The notes under the pieces are model-generated. The model had not been told where the DNA came from. It made no database searches and saw only the letters and a program-made list of their open reading frames with translations. A program made the translations under genes and the position numbers. From positions 1 through 22,065 of the forward strand of contig SFPL01000004.1 of NCBI GenBank assembly GCA_004551905.1: a stretch of 22,065 nt of DNA, given 5' to 3'. Origin of the DNA: Lentisphaeraceae bacterium. GTDB taxonomy: Bacteria > Verrucomicrobiota > Kiritimatiellia > RFP12 > UBA1067. Below, one piece after another: positions 6,080-18,666 of the stretch; the first letter of the stretch is position 1, and every line of letters starts with the position of its first letter.

Positions 6080-7797
6080 GGAGCCGCCTTCAGCGCGCCG
6101 GACTTGCCGCCAGCCAGGGTCTCGGCGCAGTTGAGGTAGTAGGCGCGGATGCGCTCATAGGCGTTGATGATGTCCAGCTCGCCGAGGACGCGGATCGACG
6201 AGCCCGGATCCTCCGGGCCGATCCTCCCCAGCTGGCCGCGGCGGCACTCGCGGATGAACTCGTGCAGCTCCGAGGAGCGGCGCTGCAGGGCCTCCAGGTC
6301 GAAGGGCGCGCGCGGCGAGCGGATGAGCGGCGTGATGTCGGCGGCGAAGGCGGTGACGCGGTCGTGCACATCGAGGAGCACGGCGGCGGAGACGTCGGAG
6401 ATGCGCTCGCGCTGGCGGTGGAGGCGCTTCACCACCTTCAGGACCGTGGCGCACTCATCGGACACGCTCTCGAGCTCGTCCGTCAGCCTCAGGAGCCGCC
6501 GCGCGCGCTCGGCGACGTCCCACGACAGGCGCTTGGACATCATCGAGCCGAGGAACTCCGTGACCTCGCGCTGGACGTTGTCGAGGATGTCCTCGCGGTG
6601 GACGATGTGCCGCTCGGGGCCCTTGTCGTTCTCCGTCGCGCCCGAGAGCACCTTGCGCGCGCAGTCGAGGAGCTCCAGGTTGGACTGCTTCATGAAGTCG
6701 ATCTCGAGGAGCGCCTGGTCGCAGGCGAGGACGGGGGATATCTTCGCGCCGATCTTGAGCGTCGAGAGGTGGGGCTTCTCGTTCTCGGGCTGGCGCACCA
6801 GCCGCTCCACCAGCCGGCAGAACTGGCGCACGAACGGGAAGAAGATGATTCCGCGGCAGATGGCGAAGAGCGTGTCGGTCACCGCGATCGGCGCCATTAT
6901 GTGGACGAACGCCTGCACGTCGCGCCCGCCGACCTGGATGGTCTCGGCCGCGTTCCAGTTCGGGAAGAGCGCCTGGCCGGTCTTCACGAAGAGCGGGAAG
7001 AACCAGATCAGCACCGCCGACCCGAGCAGGTTGGAGAGCGTGTGGGCGAGCGCCGTCCGCTTCGCCGCGGCGTTGCCGCCGATCGCCGCGATCCAGCCGG
7101 TCGCGGTGGTGCCCACGTTGGCGCCGAAGAGCGCCGCGATCGCCACCTCGTAGGCGATGAGCCCCTGCTGGGCGAGCGCCATCGCTATCGCCACCGTCGC
7201 CGCGGAGCTCTGGATGACGGCGGTGAGGACCATCGACGCGAGCGCGATCGCCGCGACGCCGAGCATCGAGTCGGCGGACATGCGAGTGAAGACGGCGGAG
7301 AAGTCCGGGTTCGCCTTGATGGGCGCCACGCCCTTCGCCATGAAGTAGAGGCCGAGGAAGACGAGGCCGAGGCCGATCACCGTGAGCCCGAGGTGGTGGA
7401 CGCGCTCGCCGCGCAGGAAGAAGTACATCACCCCGCCGAGACCGAGCGCAACGAGCCCCAGCATCTGCGGGTCGGGCGCGTAGGCGATGATCCAGACCGT
7501 GGCGGTGGTGCCGATGTTCGCGCCGATCAGCACCGCGAAAGCCTGCGGCAGGGTCATGAGCGCGGTCGAGACGAAGCCGACGAGCATCACCGTGATGATG
7601 GACGACGACTGCACGATCATGGTGGAGACCACGCCGGAGCCGACGCCGACGATGCGGTGGCTCGTCGCCTGGGCCATGAACTTCCTGAGCCCCCCGCCCG
7701 CCGCGGCCTGAAGGCCCTCGGACAGGTGCTTCATACCGAGGAGGAACGCCCCGAGGCCGCCCAGCACCGTGAGGACTACGTAGAAGAATTCCTTCAT
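6076..7797 (-). CDS. Na/phosphate cotransporter with PhoU-like C-terminal domain
   Basis: A 573-residue Na/Pi-cotransporter (PF02690-type, NptA/YjbB-like) for sodium-coupled phosphate movement across the inner membrane. The two inverted repeats show the signature motifs: QSSS (63-66) with GANIGTT (92-98), and QSSA (196-199) with GANVGTT (225-231). The hydrophobic part covers about residues 1-365. The cytoplasmic remainder, roughly 385-560, is predicted helical and PhoU-like (for example SNLELLDCARKVLSG and LLRLTDELESVSDECATVL). The ATG at 7797 shares one base with the stop of the upstream gene (TAATG). The 3' end overlaps the response regulator (GTGA). A membrane protein, a transporter and a two-component pair in one tight operon suggest a self-contained phosphate uptake and sensing unit. 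Confidence 0.93.
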   Translation of the reverse strand: MKEFFYVVLTVLGGLGAFLLGMKHLSEGLQAAAGGGLRKFMAQATSHRIVGVGSGVVSTMIVQSSSIITVMLVGFVSTALMTLPQAFAVLIGANIGTTATVWIIAYAPDPQMLGLVALGLGGVMYFFLRGERVHHLGLTVIGLGLVFLGLYFMAKGVAPIKANPDFSAVFTRMSADSMLGVAAIALASMVLTAVIQSSAATVAIAMALAQQGLIAYEVAIAALFGANVGTTATGWIAAIGGNAAAKRTALAHTLSNLLGSAVLIWFFPLFVKTGQALFPNWNAAETIQVGGRDVQAFVHIMAPIAVTDTLFAICRGIIFFPFVRQFCRLVERLVRQPENEKPHLSTLKIGAKISPVLACDQALLEIDFMKQSNLELLDCARKVLSGATENDKGPERHIVHREDILDNVQREVTEFLGSMMSKRLSWDVAERARRLLRLTDELESVSDECATVLKVVKRLHRQRERISDVSAAVLLDVHDRVTAFAADITPLIRSPRAPFDLEALQRRSSELHEFIRECRRGQLGRIGPEDPGSSIRVLGELDIINAYERIRAYYLNCAETLAGGKSGALKAAP

Positions 7798-8225
7798 TAC
7801 GGCTTTCCTCCGCCCTTCTCTTCCTCTTCCGCCGGCGCCGGCGGACGCCGGGCGAGCCGCCGCAGCGCCGCCTCGATCCGCCAGGGATAGAACATCCCGT
7901 ACATGCCGATTACCGCGAGCACGTAGGCGAGGCCGACCACGACATGCACCGGCGCGAAGCCGCTCTCGGGCAGGTTCGGCCGGGTGAACTTGAAGAGCGC
8001 CGCCGGGATGAGCATGAAGATGCCCATCACCGCGCGCGTCAGCAGGCACTTGGGCATCCAGACGACCGTGAGGTAGGTCAGCACCGCGGCCATGATCCAA
8101 AGCTGGCCAGGAAAGCGCTTGAGCAGCATATCGAACACGTCAATCCCGATCGTATCGCACTCGTAGGCCGTCCAGGCCCAGGCGAATGCGACGAGTACCA
8201 CCGTCAGCGCTTTCTTCCCATTCAT
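7797..8225 (-). CDS. Hypothetical small membrane protein, first gene of the phosphate operon
   Basis: A 142-residue protein I do not recognise. Four hydrophobic segments are visible (about 5-22, 42-62, 64-80 and 90-115), with a basic/acidic C-terminal tail (RRLARRPPAPAEEEEKGGGKP) likely in the cytoplasm. Two Cys (C23, C60) and a proline-rich turn (RPNLPESGFAP) stand out. The ATG at 8225 lies only 8 nt after a TATAAT -10 element, so the mRNA should begin at or next to the start codon. It ends in a TAATG overlap with the Na/phosphate symporter, implying translational coupling and possibly an accessory-subunit role. No function is assigned. Confidence 0.8.
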   Translation of the reverse strand: MNGKKALTVVLVAFAWAWTAYECDTIGIDVFDMLLKRFPGQLWIMAAVLTYLTVVWMPKCLLTRAVMGIFMLIPAALFKFTRPNLPESGFAPVHVVVGLAYVLAVIGMYGMFYPWRIEAALRRLARRPPAPAEEEEKGGGKP

Positions 8226-8233
8226 TGACGTGT

Positions 8234-8242
8234 ATTATACCA
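8234..8242 (-). promoter_or_regulatory. Extended -10 promoter of the phosphate operon
   Basis: TGGTATAAT on the minus strand (hexamer 8239-8234), then 8 nt (ACACGTCA) to the ATG at 8225. There is no recognisable -35, and no Shine-Dalgarno fits in the gap. Predicted transcripts are leaderless or nearly so. The same TGGTATAAT-ACnC pattern recurs at 15681, 20259 (partly) and 21924. Confidence 0.75.
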
Positions 8243-8251
8243 TAATCGGGG

Positions 8252-9780
<1,529 letters not shown>

Positions 9781-9784
<4 letters not shown>

Positions 9785-11211
9785 CCGCGTGTTATACCAT
9801 ATGCGTAGGAAATGACAGCCTTGCCCCACTGCTTCGCAAGCAGGAACTGGCGCACGGAAAACGACTCATTCGGCGAGTGGATGCGGTCGCCGGACTGCCC
9901 CCAGCCGACCAGGATCGGCGCCGCACCGCTCGTCTCCTTGAGCGCCGCGACGACTGGGATCGACGCCCCTTCCCAGCGGAACACCGGCCCGCGCGCGTCC
10001 ATCTCCGAAAGCACCTCCTCCGCCAGGCTCATCGCCGGCGAACCGAGCGGCAGCCTGAGCGCCGGCGAAAGTCCGCTGTCCTCGGGGAAGGAGATGCGCA
10101 TCCCCTCCGGGCAGTGCGCGCGCAGGTGCTCCTTGACGAGCTCGAAGCAGCGCCGCGGGTTCTGCCCTGCGACCAGCCGCATCGAGAGCTTCGCCACCGC
10201 CTCGCACGGAATCACCGTCTTCGAGCCGGGGCCGCCGTAGCCGGAATGGACGCCGTTCACCTCAATCGTCGGGGCGAATCCGCCGCGGCGCACCGCGCTC
10301 ACCCCGCGCTCGCCGCCGCATGGCTCCGTGCCGATCTCAGCCTTGATCTCATCGTCCGACGCCGCGCCGGCCGCCGCGGCCTCGAGTTCCTCCGGCGTCG
10401 GCTCGGCAATGCCGTCGCAGAAGCCCTCGACCGCAATCGCGCCCTTCGCGTCGTGCAGCGCGGCGAGAAGCTCGCACATCCCCTGCGCCGCGTTCGGCGC
10501 AATCCCGCCGAATTCGCCGGAATGGAGGTCGCGCGACGCGGCCTCGAGCCGCATCGTGAAATGGCAGACGCCGCGCATGCCCGCGACAATAGCCGGCCTG
10601 AGCCCCGCCGCCGCAGATGTGTCGCACACCAGCATCATGTCCGCCGCGATCCGTCGGCGGAACTCCGGCTCGCCGAGGAGGCGGAAGAGCCCGGTCGAGC
10701 CCGACTCCTCCTGCCCCTCGAGCAGGATCTTCACGTTGGGGCGCATCCGCCCTTCCGCGTCGGCCTCGCGCCAGAACTCCCTCAATCCGCAGAGGAAGGC
10801 GAAGAACTGCCCCTTGTCGTCCTGAGCGCCGCGGGCGTAGACGCGGTAGCCCCGCGGCGTCGGCTCGAACGGCGGCGTCTCCCACAGCTCCAGCGGATCC
10901 GCCGGCTGGACGTCGTAGTGGCCGTAGAAGAGAAGCGTCGGCGCGCCTTCGGAGCCCTTCAGCTCGGCGAAGACGACCGGCACCGAGAGCGCCGCGGTCT
11001 TCTCCTCGGGGACGCCGCGCGCCGACGGAAGCACCAGCTCCGCCTCAGCCCCGATCCCTTTCAGCCATTTTTTCAACCACGTCGCGCACGCCACGCAGTC
11101 CCGCAGCCGGGATGGGTCCGCGCCGACGGTCGGAAACGCCACGAGCTCGAAGTATTCCCTCGAGTCGCCTGATTTCAGCCACTCTTGCATCTCGTCGCTC
11201 GTAGTCTCCAT
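9781..11211 (-). CDS. M20-family metallopeptidase (dipeptidase type)
   Basis: A 476-residue zinc peptidase of the M20 family, likely a cytoplasmic dipeptidase (no signal peptide). Metal-site motifs are in order: GHYDVQPAD (H98, D100), ARGAQDDKG (bridging D131), GQEESGS (E168, E169), CDTS (D197), and a C-terminal RIHSPNE whose His completes the di-zinc site. The dimerisation 'lid' domain lies between about 205 and 375, with LHSGEFGG and the extended VNGVHSGYGGPGSKTVIP. It starts 21 nt after the leuS stop, with GGAAG upstream, and ends in a 4-nt overlap with the sigma-54 activator. The link to leuS looks like operon filling; peptide turnover is a plausible role. Confidence 0.92.
9791..9799 (-). 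promoter_or_regulatory. Possible internal promoter for the sigma-54 activator
   Basis: TGGTATAAC (hexamer 9796-9791) lies 6 nt before the first ATG and 9 nt before the second. It follows the window's extended -10 pattern, but it also encodes Gly-Ile-Thr at the end of the peptidase. Coincidence is possible, because the overlap already allows coupled translation. Confidence 0.35.
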
Positions 11212-11232
11212 CGGCCATCTTCCAGTCGCCGC

Positions 11233-13961
<2,729 letters not shown>

Positions 13962-13965
<4 letters not shown>

Positions 13966-15017
13966 CTCTGCTTCTGGTCCTCGGCGTTCTCGGCGATTGC
14001 CTTGGCGATGAGGCCGGTGACGTCGTTGGTCGCCGCCGCGACGCCGGCCTTGACTGCGTAGTAGATCGCCTTGTGGCTCGAGCTGCCGTGGCCGATGATC
14101 ACCGCGCCGGAGACGCCCAGGAGCGGAGCGCCGCCGTAGATCTCGGGGTCGAGCTGGTGCTTGAGGGAGTGGAACGCGCCCCTCAGGAGCAGCGCGCCGA
14201 GGAAGCGGAGCGGACCCTTGAAGCACTCCTTCTTGAGCCAGTACACTATCGCCTTGGCGATCGACTCGGTGGTCTTCAGGATCACGTTGCCCACGAAGCC
14301 GTCGCACACGGCGACGTCGATGTGGCCCTTGTAGAGGTCCTTGCCCTCGATGTTGCCGATGAAGTTGATGTCCTTCACCTCCTTGAGGAGCGGGAAGGTC
14401 GCCTTCGTCATCTCGTTGCCCTTGCAGTCCTCGGTGCCGATCGAGACGAGCCCGACCGCCGGAACGCCGCGGCCGAGCACCGCCTTCGAATAGGCGTTGC
14501 CCATGATCGCGAACTGCACCAGCCACTCGGGGTGGCAGTCCATGTTCGCGCCGGCGTCCAGGACCAGCAGCGGGCGCTTCGGGTTGCGGTTGGGCATCAC
14601 CGTGGCGATCGCCGGCCGCTTCACACCCGGCACCCGGCCGAGGATTAGGATCGCGCTGGTCGCCACCGCGCCGGAGTTGCCGGCCGAGACGAACGCATCC
14701 GCCCGGCCTTCCTTGACGAGGCGCATCGCGACGTTGATCGAGCAGTCCTTCTTCTTCTTGACCGACTCCACCGGCGACTCGTCCATCTCCGCCACGTCGG
14801 GCGCATGGACGATCTCCAGCGTGCCGTTCTCGATCGCCGCCTGCGACGCGGCCTTGAGCTTTGGCGGCAGGCGGGCAAGCTCCTCCTGGATAAGAGCGAG
14901 CTGCCCCACCAGGAGAATCTTGACATCCGGGAGGCCGGCGGCGGACTCCACCGCGCCGACCACTATTTCGCCGGGGGCGTTGTCGCCGCCCATGGCGTCA
15001 AGCGCTATCCGCGTCAT
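13962..15017 (-). CDS. plsX: Phosphate acyltransferase PlsX
   Basis: A 351-residue PlsX, which makes acyl-phosphate from acyl-ACP for phosphatidic acid synthesis at the cytoplasmic membrane face. The N-terminal signature ALDAMGGDNAPGEIV is clear. Further conserved blocks are SAGNSGAVATSAILILGR, VLDAGANMDCHPEWLVQFA, GTEDCKGNE, VCDGFVGNVILKTTE and GVSGAVIIGHGSSS. Length is normal for the family. The start at 15017 is 21 nt after rpmF, with AAGG a few bases upstream. The yceD-rpmF-plsX order is the widely conserved bacterial arrangement, here extended by leuS through an ATGA overlap. Confidence 0.97.
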
Positions 15018-15038
15018 GCCCTTGGATGGGAAAAGGTT

Positions 15039-15221
15039 TTACGCCTTCACCGCGACGACCTTGCGGCCGCGGTAGGTGCCGCACTTCGGGCACGCGCGGT
15101 GCGAGCGGACCGCCGCACCGCACGCGGGGCAGGCGCCGACCGCAGCAATGATCGGCTTCTCCAGCGAAGCTACGCGTTCGCGTTTACGGCGCTTGGACAC
15201 ACGGTTCTTGGGACTGGCCAT
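15039..15221 (-). CDS. rpmF: Ribosomal protein bL32
   Basis: A 60-residue large-subunit ribosomal protein bL32. The N-terminus MASPKNRVSKRRKRER is the basic rRNA-binding tail. A zinc-binding C+ form is shown by CPAC (C31, C34) and CPKC (C44, C47), followed by GTYRGRKVV. It starts 4 nt after the yceD stop, with AAGGAG inside the end of yceD serving as its ribosome-binding site. Presence of the four Cys suggests no zinc-independent specialisation here. Confidence 0.97.
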   Translation of the reverse strand: MASPKNRVSKRRKRERVASLEKPIIAAVGACPACGAAVRSHRACPKCGTYRGRKVVAVKA

Positions 15222-15225
15222 GGCT

Positions 15226-15672
15226 CTATTCTCCTTGCTTCTTTGCTTCTTTTAGCTTTTCCAAGACATTCCATCTCTCGTCCGGAAGCTCTTGCGTCTT
15301 CAGGACGACCCCCGGGCAGGTCTCGGAACAGACCGGGTAAGTCGGTAGGGTGAGTATTATACTCTCTCTGAGCTCGTTAGTCAAATCGACCTCGGTCGTC
15401 TTTTCGCCGATTTTGACCGAAGTCGTGAAGTCCTCCACCTTCACCGTGTCGTCGAAATCGCGGCCGCAGCGCGAGCAGACAAGGTCGAAGTCCTGCTCGA
15501 TCTCGCCGCGCACCAGAAGCTCCGTGCCGAACGCCTGCGCCCGCAACCGGTAGCGCACGCCGCCGAAGGCCTTCACAAAGCGCTCGTCGAGGTCAACGCA
15601 CGCAACCTCGCCCTCGAAGTCCTCGCCTTCGGGGTCGAGCCGCGCTACGTCTATGACCAGCTTCTCGTCCAT
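15226..15672 (-). CDS. yceD: DUF177/YceD family protein
   Basis: A 148-residue DUF177 (YceD) protein, a family generally found before rpmF and linked in other bacteria to 23S rRNA metabolism. Conserved features are LVCSRCGRDFDD (C66, C69) and the later YPVCSETCPG (C115, C119), which could form a zinc site. The middle DLTNELRESIILTLP matches the family core. The ATG at 15672 lies 8 nt after a TATAAT -10, so the mRNA is probably leaderless. This is the first gene of the yceD-rpmF-plsX-leuS-peptidase-activator run. Function is taken from the family, not visible directly. Confidence 0.92.
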   Translation of the reverse strand: MDEKLVIDVARLDPEGEDFEGEVACVDLDERFVKAFGGVRYRLRAQAFGTELLVRGEIEQDFDLVCSRCGRDFDDTVKVEDFTTSVKIGEKTTEVDLTNELRESIILTLPTYPVCSETCPGVVLKTQELPDERWNVLEKLKEAKKQGE

Positions 15673-15680
15673 TTGTGCGT

Positions 15681-15689
15681 ATTATACCA
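15681..15689 (-). promoter_or_regulatory. Extended -10 promoter of the yceD-rpmF-plsX-leuS run
   Basis: TGGTATAAT on the minus strand (hexamer 15686-15681) followed by ACGCACAA and the ATG at 15672. Spacing is 8 nt, identical to the promoter at 8234. A T-run precedes TGG. No -35 is recognisable, and no ribosome-binding site is possible in the gap. Confidence 0.78.
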
Positions 15690-15729
15690 AAAATTGCGGT
15701 GTCGCGGCTCAGCGGGGAGAAATGCGCAC

Positions 15730-15748
15730 GGCGGGGCGTCGACCCGCC
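15730..15748. other. Hairpin after the outer-membrane protein gene
   Basis: A 6-bp stem (GGCGGG/CCCGCC) with a 7-nt loop, about 15 nt past the stop of the FadL-like gene on the minus strand. It could end that transcript before the yceD promoter, but no immediate T-run follows, so this is a weak terminator candidate. Confidence 0.4.
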
Positions 15749-15762
15749 CGAAGCCACCACCG

Positions 15763-17154
15763 TCAGAAGCGGTAGGTGACGGAAAAACCGCCGGCGTGGC
15801 AGAAGCCCCAGTCGGTCTCGAGGTCGTAGACACTGCCGAGCGAGTCAACCAGATGCATGTCGCGACCGTCCATGAAGATGCACGCGTAGGAGATGGAAAG
15901 CTCCAGCCCCTTCCAGCAGTTCCAGGTGAAGCCGGTGGCGAGGATGTGGCGGTTCGCCGGCGGCAGCATCACCGACTGCTGCGTCGCCTGGGTGCAGTCC
16001 ATGTCGTAGGTGTACGACACCATCCACTTCCAGTCCTCGGCGAAGTCCCAGCACGAGCCGACCGACGCGCGCCAGGTGTCGCGCCAGTCGAGGCGCGTGT
16101 CCTTGTTGCCGCCCTGGAGGTCGAAGTGGAGGACGTCGAACTTCGACCACTGCGTCCACGAAACCGCCGCGCCGACGTGCCAGGTGGGGAAGACGTCCCA
16201 GTTGAAGCCGCCGGTGATCGACTGCGGCAGCGTGATGTCCGCAGCCGCCGCGCCCGTGCGCGACCGCGCCTGCGACGAGACCGTCTGGCGGATCGTCGCG
16301 TCCGCCTTGCTCACATACTGCTCGAACATGCTCGAGGGAATCCCGGCGATCTGCGCGGGCGTAAGGCCCTGCTCCAGCATCTGCTGGTACGTCGCCCCGC
16401 GCGCGGCCGCCCTGACGCCGGCGTCGTTCATGTAGAGGACGTCGTTCGAGGTCTTGCCCTTCACGTGCACCTCGATCGGCGACTTGTAGACGAGACCGAC
16501 CGAGAAGGTGTCGGTGATGTCGTACTTGGTGCCGATCTGGAAGCCGAAGTCCTTCATCTTGTTGTCGCCGCGCAGACGGTTGGAGAAGCGCCCGAGCTCG
16601 TAGCCGCTGGACGCGACCTGCGGCGTGGAGAACTGCTCGAACTCGAAGTAGGTCCACCTCAGACCCACGCCCACCGACCAGCCGTCGAGGATCTCATAGG
16701 CGATGTTGGGCGTGAGGACGAAGCTCTGAATCGTCGTCTCCTTGGCGCTGAAGTTGAGCAGCCAGCCCTCGTCATACGCCGTGCCGAGGCCGTAGTCCGG
16801 CTCCATGCCGAAGCCGAACGAGAATCCGTGCGGCAACGGCACCGCCAGCTGGAAGTGCGGCAGCATGAACATCCCGGGGTCCATCGGATACTCGCTGTAC
16901 GGCGTCCCCCACTTGCGCGCATCGACCCGCCCGCGCGGATGCTCGGTGACAAAGCCGACCGTGACCTGGATGTTGGTGAGGTCGGTGAGCGTCGCGGGGT
17001 TGTTGAAGTTGGCAGAAGCATCCATCGCCTTGCCCACCAGCGCACCGCCCATCGCGTGCGAAACCGTGGAGGGCTGATAAAGTCCAAATCCACTGCCGAA
17101 GACCGAAGAAACGGCCAAACAGGCCAGCGTGAGCGACAGAACTTTGCTTTTCAT
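15763..17154 (-). CDS. FadL/OmpP1-family outer-membrane beta-barrel protein
   Basis: A 463-residue outer-membrane protein. A signal peptide covers residues 1-20, with likely cleavage after VFG. The mature N-terminus GFGLYQPSTVSHAMGGALVGKAMDASANFNNPATLTDL matches the FadL/TodX hatch region with its NPA motif. The rest alternates aromatic and small residues as beta strands (for example FSFGFGMEPDYGLG and SVGVGLRWTYFEFEQF). It ends in an aromatic residue (TYRF), the usual C-terminal signal for barrel insertion. This family takes up fatty acids or other hydrophobic compounds; the substrate here is unknown. It is monocistronic, with its own promoter and leader. AAAGGA lies 8 nt before the ATG at 17154. 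Several Cys in the second half are unusual for a barrel. Confidence 0.88.
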   Translation of the reverse strand: MKSKVLSLTLACLAVSSVFGSGFGLYQPSTVSHAMGGALVGKAMDASANFNNPATLTDLTNIQVTVGFVTEHPRGRVDARKWGTPYSEYPMDPGMFMLPHFQLAVPLPHGFSFGFGMEPDYGLGTAYDEGWLLNFSAKETTIQSFVLTPNIAYEILDGWSVGVGLRWTYFEFEQFSTPQVASSGYELGRFSNRLRGDNKMKDFGFQIGTKYDITDTFSVGLVYKSPIEVHVKGKTSNDVLYMNDAGVRAAARGATYQQMLEQGLTPAQIAGIPSSMFEQYVSKADATIRQTVSSQARSRTGAAAADITLPQSITGGFNWDVFPTWHVGAAVSWTQWSKFDVLHFDLQGGNKDTRLDWRDTWRASVGSCWDFAEDWKWMVSYTYDMDCTQATQQSVMLPPANRHILATGFTWNCWKGLELSISYACIFMDGRDMHLVDSLGSVYDLETDWGFCHAGGFSVTYRF

Positions 17155-17180
17155 TGAGTATCCTTTTTTAGGTTTTGCGA

Positions 17181-17212
17181 CAATTGGACACTTTTTGTCT
17201 TTTTGTCAATTG
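17181..17212. promoter_or_regulatory. Dyad in the leader of the outer-membrane protein gene
   Basis: CAATTG occurs at both ends of this 32-nt stretch, and ACA/TGT extends the stem past a one-base bulge. The loop contains two ACAAAAAG units on the coding strand. It lies between the predicted transcription start (near 17212) and the ribosome-binding site, so it could stabilise the mRNA or control translation. It might also be a protein-binding dyad. Confidence 0.5.
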
Positions 17213-17218
17213 GTGCGT

Positions 17219-17248
17219 AGTATATACTTTTCCCCGCCCGCCTGTCAA
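17219..17248 (-). promoter_or_regulatory. Sigma-70-type promoter of the FadL-like gene
   Basis: A consensus -35 TTGACA (17248-17243) is followed by -10 TATACT at 17224-17219 (18-nt spacer), or TATATA two bases upstream (16-nt spacer). It begins 27 nt past the fucosidase stop. The predicted leader is about 58 nt. Confidence 0.75.
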
Positions 17249-17274
17249 TAGGGTGGATTAAAGGAAAATTACGC

Positions 17275-18666
17275 TCAGCGCACGATTTTCAGGACCGGCG
17301 CGAACTCGCACGGGCATTCGCCGGCGGCAAACGCAGGCGGGACGACGGTAAGGACGCCGTCCTTCACCGACCACTCCACCTTGACCGACGGCGCGCCGAG
17401 CACCGCGACCGACTTCACTGCGCTCGTCTTCACCGACAGCGGCGCGCGGTCGGCGAGGAAGGAGATGAGATAGAGATTGCCGCCCTTGCGGGTGAAATAG
17501 ACGCCCTTGAGTCCCTTCGGCGCCCCGTCCCATTTCACCGTCGCGTAGATCGCCTCGCCGTTCACCTCCAGCCAGCGGCCCATCGCAAGCAGACGGTCCT
17601 GCATGATCGCCGGGATGCGGCCATCCGCCGTCGGCCCCACGTTCAGGAGCAGGTTGCCGCCGCGCGAGACGCAGTTGACGAGCGTCTCGACACACTTCTC
17701 GCGGCTCATGTAGTGGTCGGGCGTCTCGTAGCGGTTGTAGCCGAACGAGCTGCCGATGCCGCGGCACTCCTCCCAGGGATGCACCGCCGAGTCGCCGGAC
17801 GCGTCGCCGCCCTCGAACAGGTACTCGGTGGTGTAGTGACCGCCGTGCTTTCCGCGGCAGTCCTTGCCCCAGCGGTCGTTCGCGACCACCGTATCCTTCA
17901 CCGGCGACTCGTTGTAGAGCCAGGCGAGGAACGCCTCGCTGCCGTGCTCGGCCGAGGTGTAGTCCCACTCGCCGTCGGGCCAGATGATGTCGGCGCGGTA
18001 CTTCTCGGCGAGCTCCCTGAGCTGGGGCATGTTCACCCTGCGGTTCCACTCGCCGATCGAAAGCGCGCCTTCGCCGGCGGCGCCGTCGCGCTTCGCGGGG
18101 TAGAGCGGGTTCGCGTATTCGAGCATCGAGAAGTAGAAGCCGCGCTTCAGTCCCTCCGCCGCCATCGCGTCGCAGTACTCGCGGGCGAGGTCGCGCCCGG
18201 GGCCCATCGCCGCCGCGTTGTAGTACGGCGACTCGGGGCTCGGCCACAGCGCGAAGCCGTCGTGGTGCTTCGAGGTGAGCACCACGTACTTCGCGCCGGC
18301 GCGGCGGAAGAGTTTCGCCCACGCCTTTGCGTCGAAGTTCTCCGCCCGGAACTGCGCGGCGAAGTTGCCGTAGGGCGCGTCGTGGTAGAGCTTATGGTGG
18401 TGGTCGAGAAACGGCTTCTTGCCCTTGAGCATAAAGCCCTGGTACCACTCGGAATAGCCGTCCCAGTGGAACTTGCCGTTCTCGGCGACCGGCGCGTACG
18501 CCGGAACCGCGTACGGGCCCCAGTGGATGAAGATGCCGAATTTCGCGTCCTGCCACCACTGCGGCACCGGACGGGAGTCGAGCGACTCCCACTTGGCCTC
18601 GTATCCTTCACCCAGCGCGACCACGGAAAACAGAGCCAGGGTCGCGAAGATTGCGGTCTTCTTCAT
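17275..18666 (-). CDS. Secreted GH29 alpha-L-fucosidase
   Basis: A 463-residue glycoside hydrolase of family GH29, releasing L-fucose from host or plant glycans. A signal peptide (MKKTAIFATLALFSVVALG) directs export. Conserved blocks are WWQDAKFGIFIHWGPYAVPA (34-56), YVVLTSKHHDGFALWPS (127-143, with HHDGF 134-138) and ADIIWPDGEWDY, whose D231 fits the catalytic nucleophile. NLLLNVGPTADGRIP follows. The C-terminal region forms the usual beta-sandwich. The acid/base residue varies within GH29 and is not assigned. The ATG at 18666 overlaps the pseudouridine synthase stop (ATGA), an odd pairing that looks like operon packing. Mature enzyme location (periplasm or surface) is not determined. Confidence 0.93.
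   Translation of the reverse strand: MKKTAIFATLALFSVVALGEGYEAKWESLDSRPVPQWWQDAKFGIFIHWGPYAVPAYAPVAENGKFHWDGYSEWYQGFMLKGKKPFLDHHHKLYHDAPYGNFAAQFRAENFDAKAWAKLFRRAGAKYVVLTSKHHDGFALWPSPESPYYNAAAMGPGRDLAREYCDAMAAEGLKRGFYFSMLEYANPLYPAKRDGAAGEGALSIGEWNRRVNMPQLRELAEKYRADIIWPDGEWDYTSAEHGSEAFLAWLYNESPVKDTVVANDRWGKDCRGKHGGHYTTEYLFEGGDASGDSAVHPWEECRGIGSSFGYNRYETPDHYMSREKCVETLVNCVSRGGNLLLNVGPTADGRIPAIMQDRLLAMGRWLEVNGEAIYATVKWDGAPKGLKGVYFTRKGGNLYLISFLADRAPLSVKTSAVKSVAVLGAPSVKVEWSVKDGVLTVVPPAFAAGECPCEFAPVLKIVR

Noticed and set aside
6262..7890. A 542-codon plus-strand frame opposite the Na/phosphate symporter
   Set aside because: Composition (Arg, Glu, His, Asp) is typical of an antisense shadow, and the minus-strand protein has clear QSSS and GANIGTT motifs.
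9785..9829. Upstream start for the sigma-54 activator
   Set aside because: The added residues come from the end of the peptidase gene and do not resemble the family; the ATG at 9784 fits the overlap.
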